DNA of 64,000 nt from CADCVT01 sp036389485 (GTDB taxonomy: Bacteria > Actinomycetota > Thermoleophilia > Solirubrobacterales > Solirubrobacteraceae): assembly GCA_036389485.1 (NCBI GenBank), contig DASVPR010000035.1, forward strand, positions 1 to 64,000, given 5' to 3'. Below, piece by piece: positions 46,962-54,400 of this stretch; within the stretch, counting starts at the first letter, position 1, and the number at the start of each line of letters is the position of its first letter. The translations under genes were made by a program, and so were the position numbers. The notes under the pieces are model-generated. The model was not told the origin of the DNA and searched no databases. It saw only the letters and a program-made list of their open reading frames with translations.

Positions 46962-48131
46962 ATGGCCGGTGGGCGACAGACCATCTGCGCGTGCGCGCTC
47001 GCGCTGGCGCTGGCCGCGGCCGGCTGCGGCGGCGGCGACGAGAAGCCGGCGGCGCCGAAGCCGCCGTCCGCGGCGAAGACGCCGCCCGAGGGCGGCCAGT
47101 TCGGCCGCAGCGCCGCCCGCATCCCGGGCCTCTCCGCGGCGGACGTCGCCGGCGCCGCCGTCATGGCCGCCTACCCGCCCGAAGAGGGCAAGCGACCGCG
47201 CGGCTTCGTCCTGGTCGAGAAGGGCTCGTGGCGCGAGATCGTGCTCGCCGCGCAGTTCGCGGCCGACCCGGTGAACGCGGCCGTGCTTCCGATCGAGCGG
47301 GAGTACCTGCCGACCGCCGCGGTCGACCTCGTCTACCGCCTCAAGCCCACCGGCTTCCCGAAGGCGAAGGGCCTCCAGGCGCTGATCCTCGGCGCGGCGG
47401 GCGACGACGTCCTCGCCGACCTGCAGGACGCGGGCCTGAAGATGAGCCAGCTCAAGGGGATCGCGCCCGCGAAGCTCTCCGCCGAGCTCGTGCCGTACCG
47501 CAGCGGCTTCGCCGGGCGGCACACGAGCTCGATCCTCATCGTGTCCTCGCGCGGCGAGCATCGCGACTACGCGCTGCCCGCCGCGGCGTGGAGCGCGTTC
47601 AGCGGCGACACGGTCGCGTTCGTCGACGGCGACGAGATCCCGGACGCGACGCGCCACATCCTCGTCCAGCGCGAGAAGCTGCGGCTCGAGAAGCCGACGA
47701 TGTACGTCATCGGGCCGGAGTCGGTCATCCCGCGGCGCGTCGTCGAGGAGCTCGAGCCCTACGGCGAGGTCAAGCGCGTCGCCGGCCGCGACGCCCCCGA
47801 GACCGCGGTCGCCGTCGCGCGCTTCCGCGACCGCTCGACCGGCTTCGGCTGGGGTCAGTACAAGGGCCCGGGCAGCGTGTCGCTGGTCAACCCGCGCGAC
47901 TGGGCGAACGCGGTCGGCGCGCTGAGCTTCGCCGCGCGCGGGCCGCGCGCCCCGCTGCTGCTGACGGACGCGAACGGCCGGCTGCCGTCGTCGGTCCGCA
48001 CGTACCTGCGCGAGCTGCGCGGCGACGAGGCGAGCCAGGGCTTCGCGTTCGGCGACGAGAGCAGCATCGCCACGCCGCTGCTCACCGAGCTGGACGGGCT
48101 GCTGCAACCGGGAGGCTCCGATGCGCGGTAG
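46962..48131 (+). CDS. Lipoprotein with cell-wall-binding (CWB2-like) repeats
   Basis: A 389-residue exported lipoprotein; the lipobox is at ALAAAGC. After a Pro/Lys linker, residues 50-150 resemble part of a CWB2 unit (VAGAAVMAAYP, then AAVLPIEREYLPTAAVDLVY). Residues 230-375 contain TMYVIGPESVIPRRVVEELE followed by VKRVAGRDAPETAVAVARF, the characteristic CWB2 pattern of hydrophobic strand, Gly, then R-x-x-G-x-D. Such modules tether proteins to the wall. It starts almost at the predicted transcription start of a regulon promoter. The 3' end overlaps the next lipoprotein gene by 11 bases. Confidence 0.8.
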   Translation: MAGGRQTICACALALALAAAGCGGGDEKPAAPKPPSAAKTPPEGGQFGRSAARIPGLSAADVAGAAVMAAYPPEEGKRPRGFVLVEKGSWREIVLAAQFAADPVNAAVLPIEREYLPTAAVDLVYRLKPTGFPKAKGLQALILGAAGDDVLADLQDAGLKMSQLKGIAPAKLSAELVPYRSGFAGRHTSSILIVSSRGEHRDYALPAAAWSAFSGDTVAFVDGDEIPDATRHILVQREKLRLEKPTMYVIGPESVIPRRVVEELEPYGEVKRVAGRDAPETAVAVARFRDRSTGFGWGQYKGPGSVSLVNPRDWANAVGALSFAARGPRAPLLLTDANGRLPSSVRTYLRELRGDEASQGFAFGDESSIATPLLTELDGLLQPGGSDAR

Positions 48132-48654
48132 GCGCTGCGCTGCCGCGATCGTCGCGTGCGGCGTGCTCGCCGGCTGCGGCGGCGGGGACGACGGTCCCGC
48201 GCCGGCGCCGGTGAAGCGCGACAGCTCGTGGACGCCCGGCCAGGGATCGCTCACGCTCGCGCCCGCGTTCCTCGCCATCGCGTCGGAGGCGAACGCCCGC
48301 GGCGACGAGCGGCTGGCCGGCTACCTGCGCCAGATCGCGCTGATCGACGCGCGCAAGAAGGCCGCGCGCGAGAAGGAGCGCCAGGAGGCGCTGCGCCGCT
48401 ACCGGCTCGAGCGCGCCCGGGCGCTGGCGAAGTACCGGCGCGCGCTGGCGAAGGCGCGGCGCGAGCAGGCGCGGCAGGCGCGGCTGCTGGCCAAGCAGCG
48501 CGCCGAGGCGCGCCGCAGGCTGCGCGAGCTGCTGAAGAAGCTGCACGTCCCCAAGGGGCACGAGTGCGACATCCCCGAGGTGCAGCGCGAGTTCGACTGC
48601 GTCTCGGGCCGGCAGCCGCTGCCGCCCGGCACGAAGCTGCCCGAGATCCCCTAG
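48121..48654 (+). CDS. Coiled-coil lipoprotein
   Basis: A 177-residue exported lipoprotein (lipobox VLAGC at 15-19). Residues 60-140 are an almost uninterrupted Arg/Lys/Ala/Glu helix (KKAAREKERQEALRRYRLER and similar), a probable coiled coil or wall-spanning rod. The C-terminus has two Cys (GHECDIPEVQREFDCVSG) and a Pro-rich end. It overlaps the CWB2 lipoprotein by 11 bases and shares its promoter. The stop shares CTAG with the convergent CAP-domain gene. A similar rod-plus-Cys tail occurs in the sigma-like fusion at 62580-63914. Confidence 0.72.
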   Translation: MRGRRCAAAIVACGVLAGCGGGDDGPAPAPVKRDSSWTPGQGSLTLAPAFLAIASEANARGDERLAGYLRQIALIDARKKAAREKERQEALRRYRLERARALAKYRRALAKARREQARQARLLAKQRAEARRRLRELLKKLHVPKGHECDIPEVQREFDCVSGRQPLPPGTKLPEIP

Positions 48655-49337
48655 CCGCGGCGGGCGCGCACGCGGCAGAACCGCGTCCGGCGCGTGGCGG
48701 AGCGGTCGCCGCTGCCGCCCGCGGCGCGGCGGCGCGCGGCGCGGCAGCGGCGGGCGATGCGCCGCCCGGCCGGGGTGCTCAGCAGCACGCGCTGGCCGAA
48801 GTCGGTCGTGACCACGAGGGCGGGGTAGTCGGGGTAGAACGCCGGGTCCGGCCTCGCGAACGCCGAGCCGACGCCGAGGTCGGCGAACATCGGGTGCAGG
48901 ACGTTCGCGCGGTGCTCGGGCGACGTCATCCACGCGTCGACGAGCTCGCGCGCGGTCGCCGCGCCGATCGGCGCGACCCCGATGTTCTCGCTGAACAGCG
49001 CCGTGGCGGCGCCGTCGAAGTAGCCGGCTGACCGGATGCGAGCCAGCAGCGTCGGCCGGCCCTCTTCCTCGTGCGCGAGGTAGCCGTGGTCCACCATGTC
49101 CTCGCTGTGCGCGGTCGCGCTGCGGTCGAGGTGCGGCGACGCGCGCAGCGGCTGGCGCCCGAACGTCGCGCGGCGTTCGTTGACCAGGCAGAGGATCGCG
49201 GTCCTGACGCGCGCGACGGACGCCTCGTCGGCCTGCAGGTCGGCGTCCTCGCACGCCTCGCCGAGCGCGGGGGCGGGCACCGTGAGCAGCGCCGCCAGGG
49301 CGGCGAGGAGGCAGGCGGTGCGGGGCATCGTGATCAC
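48651..49337 (-). CDS. Secreted CAP-domain (SCP/PR-1) protein
   Basis: A 228-residue exported protein. The signal peptide (CLLAALAALLTVPAPALG) precedes a CAP fold: ILCLVNERRATFGRQPLRAS, HLDRSATAHSEDMVDHGYLA, SENIGV, ELVDAWMTSPEHRANVLHPM and FADLGVGSAF, with the family's His/Glu residues present. The C-terminal 45 residues are Arg-rich with three Cys. CAP proteins are often extracellular and stress-linked, with diverse or unknown activities. Start GTG 49337 (or ATG 49328), 13 bases after a regulon -10 element. Confidence 0.88.
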   Translation of the reverse strand: MITMPRTACLLAALAALLTVPAPALGEACEDADLQADEASVARVRTAILCLVNERRATFGRQPLRASPHLDRSATAHSEDMVDHGYLAHEEEGRPTLLARIRSAGYFDGAATALFSENIGVAPIGAATARELVDAWMTSPEHRANVLHPMFADLGVGSAFARPDPAFYPDYPALVVTTDFGQRVLLSTPAGRRIARRCRAARRRAAGGSGDRSATRRTRFCRVRARRG

Positions 49338-49350
49338 GGCGCCTCACCCG

Positions 49351-49379
49351 GAGAACGTGGCTCATGGACCATGTGTGAC
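49351..49379 (-). promoter_or_regulatory. Envelope-regulon promoter (GTCAC-N17-CGTTCTC)
   Basis: Minus strand GTCAC (49379-49375) and CGTTCTC (49357-49351), spacer 17, driving the CAP-domain gene. Confidence 0.65.
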
Positions 49380-49423
49380 GTGGTACATTCGCGCAGCTTC
49401 CGAAAGGAGGCGGGGGGAGCCGC

Positions 49424-49456
49424 GTGAAGCAGCAGGGGGAGAAGCCAGGCCGATGA
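49424..49456 (+). other. Possible leader peptide coupled to the sigma-like gene
   Basis: GTG at 49424 begins a 10-codon frame (VKQQGEKPGR) whose TGA overlaps the ATG of the sigma-like gene. A strong AAAGGAGG (49403-49410) and GGGGGGAG precede it. It may set the translation level of the downstream gene. Confidence 0.3.
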
Positions 49457-50391
49457 TCGTCTGCGTGGTGCCGCAGGACCTCGGGCGCAAGCTCGCCGAC
49501 CGGCTGCGCAATGCGCTGTCCGGGACCGACGTCCACGTCGTCGTCGACCGTCGCGAGGGCGACGAACGGCGCAGCCGCGACCGCCGTCGCACGGTGGGGC
49601 GCGCGCGCCGTCTGCTCGAGCGGCGGAGGGTGGTCGCCGCCGATGGGCGGCGGGTCGCCGATCGGCGCGCGGTGGTCGTGCCCGTGGCGCCGCCGGCGCT
49701 GCCGTGGCGGGCCCGCCGGGCCGCCGCGCGCGTCGCGTTCCTGAGCCCGCTCGAGGTGCCGCCCGGCCTGCTCGAGGACGTCCACGCCGCGCGCGCGGTG
49801 ATCGGCTGCCAGCTCGGCGAGCCGCGCGCGATGCGCGACCTGTACCTGACGTGGTTCGACCGCGCGTACGCGTTCGCCCAGGTCTCGCTGGGGGACGCGG
49901 GCGCCGCGACCGACGCGGTGCAGGACGCCTTCCTCGAGGTCTTCGCCCGCGTCGAGGAGCTCGATCCGACGGCCACCCCGTTCCGCACGGCGCTGTTCGC
50001 CGAGGTGCTGGAGGCGGTCCACGCACGCTCCTGCGAGTCCGCGATCGACGTCGACGTCGAGGCCGCGCCGGTGCCGGACGCGGCGCCCTCCGCGCTGCGC
50101 TGGGTCAACGACCGCGAGCTGATGCTGCTCGTCCGGCGGCTGCCGGCCGCGGAGCGCGACGCGCTGCTGCTGCGCTACGTCGGCGGCCTGCGCGCGGTCG
50201 ACGCCGCCGCGCTGCTGGAGGTCGAGCACGTCGACGAGCGGGCCCTGACCGACGCGGCGCACGAGCGCCTGCGCCGCCGGCTCGCCCAGCTCTCCTCGCG
50301 CGTCGAGTCGAGCCAGCGCGAGGCCATGCGGCGCCTCGCGACCCCGTCGACCGTCCTGCGCGGCCGCCGGCATGCGCTGCTCGCCGGCTGA
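49453..50391 (+). CDS. Degenerate ECF-sigma-like protein, paralogue of the 45787-46854 sigma factor
   Basis: A 312-residue protein with the same domain order as the ECF sigma gene. An N-terminal module (MIVCVVPQDLGRKLADRLRN, then VHVVVDRREGDERRSRDRRR) and an APPALP linker are followed by a region-2-like part (MRDLYLTWFDRAYAFAQVSL, then AATDAVQDAFLEVFARVEEL) and a region-4-like part (LPAAERDALLLRYVGGLRAV and after). The basic and aromatic residues that melt and bind promoter DNA are largely lost (AWLFRIARNEL in the paralogue corresponds to TALFAEVLEAV here). It may be a decoy or a regulator of the true sigma factor. A lipoprotein gene follows after three bases. Confidence 0.75.
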   Translation: MIVCVVPQDLGRKLADRLRNALSGTDVHVVVDRREGDERRSRDRRRTVGRARRLLERRRVVAADGRRVADRRAVVVPVAPPALPWRARRAAARVAFLSPLEVPPGLLEDVHAARAVIGCQLGEPRAMRDLYLTWFDRAYAFAQVSLGDAGAATDAVQDAFLEVFARVEELDPTATPFRTALFAEVLEAVHARSCESAIDVDVEAAPVPDAAPSALRWVNDRELMLLVRRLPAAERDALLLRYVGGLRAVDAAALLEVEHVDERALTDAAHERLRRRLAQLSSRVESSQREAMRRLATPSTVLRGRRHALLAG

Positions 50392-50394
50392 TCC

Positions 50395-50841
50395 GTGCGG
50401 CCGGCGTGCTGGGCCGCCGGCCTCGCCGTGCTGCTGCTCCTGGCCGGCTGCGGCCGCAGCGACGGCGAGAAGTTCCGCGAGGACAGCCTGCGCCCGCTGC
50501 AGCAGCGCCTCGACCGCGAGCGCGCCCGCGTCGCCGCGACGCTCCGGGTCGTCCGGCCCGGCAACGCGCGCGACGCCCGCGCCCTGCGCGAGGACGTCGC
50601 CGCCCTGCGCGCGACGGTCGGGCGGGTCGCCGGGCTCGTGCCCCCCGGTGACGCCCGCGAGGACTTCGACGCCTACGTCCGGGCCCTGCGCGGACTCGTC
50701 GGCGAGCTGCGCGCGTTCGACGGCCCGCTGCGCCGCGGCGACGCCGCCCTGCTCGACGCGGTGGCGCGACGTGTGCAGGATGCGACGGGGCTCGTCCAGG
50801 AGCGGGCGGAGGACCTGGAGCGACGGCTGCTCGCTGTGTGA
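50395..50841 (+). CDS. Small lipoprotein co-transcribed with the sigma-like gene
   Basis: A 148-residue exported lipoprotein with GTG start. The lipobox LLLAGC is at about 14-19, then an all-helical mature part (LRPLQQRLDRERARVAATLR, later REDFDAYVRALRGLVGELR) likely to form a helical hairpin. Function unknown. It begins three bases after the sigma-like gene, so the two are one transcription unit and may form a cytoplasm-to-envelope signalling pair. Confidence 0.7.
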   Translation: MRPACWAAGLAVLLLLAGCGRSDGEKFREDSLRPLQQRLDRERARVAATLRVVRPGNARDARALREDVAALRATVGRVAGLVPPGDAREDFDAYVRALRGLVGELRAFDGPLRRGDAALLDAVARRVQDATGLVQERAEDLERRLLAV

Positions 50842-50852
50842 GCAAAGTCACC

Positions 50853-50881
50853 GTCACACCATTGACCGGTCACTCGTTGTT
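50853..50881 (+). promoter_or_regulatory. Envelope-regulon promoter (GTCAC-N17-CGTTGTT) with a palindrome in the spacer
   Basis: GTCAC at 50853-50857 and CGTTGTT at 50875-50881, spacer 17. The spacer contains the perfect palindrome TGACCGGTCA (50863-50872), a possible binding site for an additional regulator. Confidence 0.7.
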
Positions 50882-50916
50882 GATGGTGAAGGCACCCGGA
50901 GAAAGGCGGGCGCGAG

Positions 50917-51213
50917 ATGAGTTCGATGTACGACCACGGCGACATCCCAGAGCGTGAGGACGACCAGCTCGTCCAGCGCCTGCGCGCCCTCGACTGGCCT
51001 GCCGTCGACCCGCAGCTCAAGCATGAGTGCTGGCGCGAGTTCCAGGAGCGCCTTCGACGCGAGGCGCCGCGTGGCACGCTGATCGAGGGCGACCGCCTCG
51101 AGTTCACCGGGCGCCGGGCGCCCACGCGCGGGATCGTGCCCACCGCCCGGCTGAGCGCCGCGGGCGGCTGGCTGCGGGCGCGGTCCCTCTCGGGCCTCAC
51201 GCCCTCCTTCTAA
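50917..51213 (+). CDS. Small cytoplasmic protein with DDxLxxRLRxLxW-P motif
   Basis: A 98-residue protein of unknown function. Residues 15-50 (DDQLVQRLRALDWPAVDPQL, then ECWREFQERLRRE) closely resemble the 58-residue protein at 62350-62526 (DDELARRLRELEWPKPPDGL, then RALEEFQRRVEAE). The rest is short and basic. No membrane segment or zinc motif. Both copies lie beside sigma-like genes, and a related WSWATPPEELWPAVWSRLHA segment occurs inside the sigma-like fusion. A role as sigma-binding partner is a hypothesis. It has its own regulon promoter. Confidence 0.7.
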   Translation: MSSMYDHGDIPEREDDQLVQRLRALDWPAVDPQLKHECWREFQERLRREAPRGTLIEGDRLEFTGRRAPTRGIVPTARLSAAGGWLRARSLSGLTPSF

Positions 51214-51242
51214 ACCTCGAGTAGAGGTTCAAGGTTTGCCTC

Positions 51243-51282
51243 GGCGGCCCACTCGGGCCGCCTTCGCGCGCGGGCGCGAAGG
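51243..51282 (+). terminator. Two adjoining hairpins between the small gene and the hydrolase promoter
   Basis: GGCGGCCC-ACTC-GGGCCGCC (51243-51262) and CCTTCGCGC-GCGG-GCGCGAAGG (51261-51282) are perfect stems of 8 and 9 bases sharing two bases. They separate the upstream unit from the promoter at 51312. Confidence 0.65.
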
Positions 51283-51311
51283 CGCCGGCGCGAATCTCCC
51301 GCAAATCCGCC

Positions 51312-51340
51312 GTCACGCGTGAGGCGCCCCGTGCGTTGTT
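51312..51340 (+). promoter_or_regulatory. Envelope-regulon promoter (GTCAC-N17-CGTTGTT)
   Basis: GTCAC at 51312-51316 and CGTTGTT at 51334-51340, spacer 17, giving a leader of about 60 bases before the hydrolase ATG at 51409. Identical core to the promoters at 46927 and 50853. Confidence 0.7.
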
Positions 51341-51408
51341 GTCGCTGACGCGCCGCCCTTCAGGCGGGTCCGGCGCGGCGTTCTAGACGGTCAGGGGAGA
51401 GGAATCGC

Positions 51409-54400
51409 ATGAAGTGCGGGGGTCACCGCATCCCGGATGCGGGCGGTACACGCAGCGGCGGCGCGTCAGCGCCCGCTGCGCTGGCCCTTGCCTTCCTGGT
51501 GCTCGTGGTCCTCGCGCTGCTGCCGCAGCACGACGCCGAAGCCGAGCAGATCCAGCTCCAGATCACGGAGTGCGGCACGGCGGCGCAGCCCAGCGGCTGC
51601 AGCACGGGCTCGCGCAAGGTCCAGCGCGACCGCGGCGAGCAGCGGATCACCGTGCCCGTCACGCCGGCGCCCGCGCCGAAGCCGCGCGCCGCGACGGCCG
51701 CCGACGGTGCCGAGCACCACGACGTCGACCTGAAGACGGGCGAGCACCGCGTCCGCAAGACCGACGGCAGCAAGTCAGAAGACTCTCGAGTGAAGGTCGA
51801 GGTCGAGGGTGACCGCAAGCGCGACGCCCACGGCGACGGTCACGACCACGCCGGCGACGACGCCGCCGCGGCGGTGCCCGCTCCGAAGACCGCGCTCGAC
51901 CCGGTGACCACGACGGCGGGCTCGCCGTTCGCCGGCTTCGGCGCCGGCATGGAGTTCGTCTCCGCCGACGAGGCGCTCTCGCGGTTCGCGATCCCGCCGT
52001 TCCTCGTCCCGATCTACGTCGCGGCCGGCCGGGCGTACGACGTGCCGTGGAACCTGCTGGCCGCGATCAACCAGATCGAGACCGACTTCGGGCGGATCGG
52101 CCACCAGGTCTCGACGGCGGGCGCCCTCGGCTGGATGCAGTTCATGCCCGCGACGTGGAAGACCTACGGCGTCGACGCCAGCGGCGACGGCATCGCCGAT
52201 CCGTACAACCCGGTCGACGCGATCTACGCCGCAGCCCGGTATCTCCGAGCCGGCGGCGCTCCGCACGATCTCCGCCGCGCTGTCTTCGCCTACAACCACG
52301 CCGACTGGTACGTCGACAGCGTCCTGAAGACGGCGGGGATCTACGGCTCGCTGCCCGGCGGCCTCGTCGCCGAGACGGGGAGCCTCGCATACGGGCGGTT
52401 CCCGGTCCTCGGCCGGGTCAGCTACGGCGACGACTTCCGCCGCGCCCGCGCCGCGGGGCGGCCGGCGCGCGGGCTGCGGATCGAGGGGCGGCCGGGCGCG
52501 AAGGCGATCGCCACGCAGTCGGTCACGGTGCGGCGGATCCTGCTGGACGAGCGCCTGGCGCGCGCGTTCCGGCGGCACAGCGTCCCGCGGCGCGGGCTGC
52601 GCCGCCGCGCCCCTGGCGGTGCGCCCGCGCCTGCGGGGCGCGCCGCCGCCGATCCTCAGGCCTCGCGCGTGCTCGAGGCGCTCCGGCCGGTCGCGCAGGC
52701 GATCGCCGGGCCGGACGTCGCGGCGCGGCTCGAGGCTCCGGCGTCGAAGGCGTCTGCGCCGGCGCGCGCTCGCGGGCTGCGTCGCGCGGCCGCGCCGCGT
52801 CCGTCGGCCCCGCGCGCGGGCCGGCTGCCCGAGGGCTTCGCGGTGTCGAGCACGCCCGGGATCAGCGTCGTCGTCGAGGACGCGCTCGGGAACACGTACC
52901 GCTATGGCGGGCTCGCCCGGGTCGCGCGGGGGATCCGGCCGGGAGCGCGCGTGCGCGGCGGCGGCGAGGTGGGCCGGCTGTCGCCGGCGTCCGACGCGTC
53001 GATGCTCTTCTCGGTGCGCGCCGCCGGCGGCGCCGCGGTCGACCCGCGGCCGCTCGTGGACGGCTACCGGCTGCAGGAGGTCGCGGACTTCCAGCACGCC
53101 GTCGCGCCGCTGGGCGGGAGCCCGTTCGTGCCGGACGCGGACGACACCGCGGCGGCCGGCACGGTCCGCGGCACGCAGAGCGAGCTCGCGCGCCGCGTGC
53201 TCGACGACCCGGGCATCGACATCTACCCCGGCGGGCGGCAGGACGTCGCGCGCGGGATCATCGACAAGCGGGTCCTCGGCGCGCTGCTCTACCTGCGGCG
53301 CAACGGGCTCGAGCTGACGATCACCTCGCTGCGCACGGGCCACGGCTTCTACACGGCGGGCGGCAGCGTCAGCGCGCACTCGTTCGGCGCCGCCGTCGAC
53401 ATCGCGGCGTTCAACGGGCAGCCGGTCCTCGGCAACCAGGGGCCGGGCTCGCTGACCGAGCAGGCGATCAAGCTGCTCATGCGGCTGCACGGCGAGGCCC
53501 AGCCCGCGCAGCTGATCTCGCTCATGAACCTCGGCGGGCCGTCGTTCGCGATGGGCGACCACGACGACCACCTGCACGTCGGCTACCACTTCCAGCCGTC
53601 GCTCGGCCTCGGGCGCAGCGGCGATGCGCTCGGCTCCGTCACCTTCGACGGCGGGGCGGCCGGCGCGGTGCTCGGCGGGGGCAAGGTCGACAAGGGCCAC
53701 GAGCGCGCGCTCGCCGGCAGGCTGGGGCGGATCGAGAACCCGTCCGTGCGCGCGAAGGCAACGGCGGCGGGCGTGCGCGTCGAGGCCGAGCAGCCTTCCG
53801 AGGACGCGGCGGCGCGGGCGCTCGCCGAGCGGACGCGCCCGCTGCGGACCGCGCCGACGGCCGCGGGCGCGCGGTTGATCGACGTCGACGTGCCGGCCGG
53901 CGCGCGCGGCGACGAGGCGTACGCGCTGGGGACGGTCGGCGGCGCCGGCCGCGACTGGGCCGACCAGCAGGTCGTCGTGCTCGCGCACCGGAACGGCACG
54001 TGGCGGGTCGCCGGGCCGCCGCGGGACGCCCGCGGAGACGTCGCCAACCCGAAGCTCGTCGCGCTCGCGACCGTGCCCGGAGGCCGCGGGTTCGCGGTCG
54101 GCCGCGACGGCACCGTCGTCGCCCTGCGCCACGGCAGCGGCCCGGTGATCCTCGGCCGCGCCGGCCACGCGCAGCTCGCCGCGGTCGCGGCGAGGCGCGA
54201 AGGCTCGCGCGTGGTGGGCACCGCCGTCGGCGCGCGCGGCGTCGCGGTGGATCTGAAAGGCCGGTCGCTTCGCGTCGCCCGCGCGGCCTCGGCCGGCGAT
54301 CGCCTCACCTCCGTCACCTTCGCCGGCGCGACCCCGGTCGCCGTCGGCGAGCGGTCGAGCGGCGGCCCTCTCGTGCTGCGCCGCGCGGCGGGCGGCTGGC

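Noticed and set aside
45757..51241. A shared AAGGTTTGC word upstream of paralogue A and downstream of the 98-residue gene
   Set aside because: Orientation, spacing and position relative to starts differ; the GTYAY-N17-CGTT motif explains these regions better.
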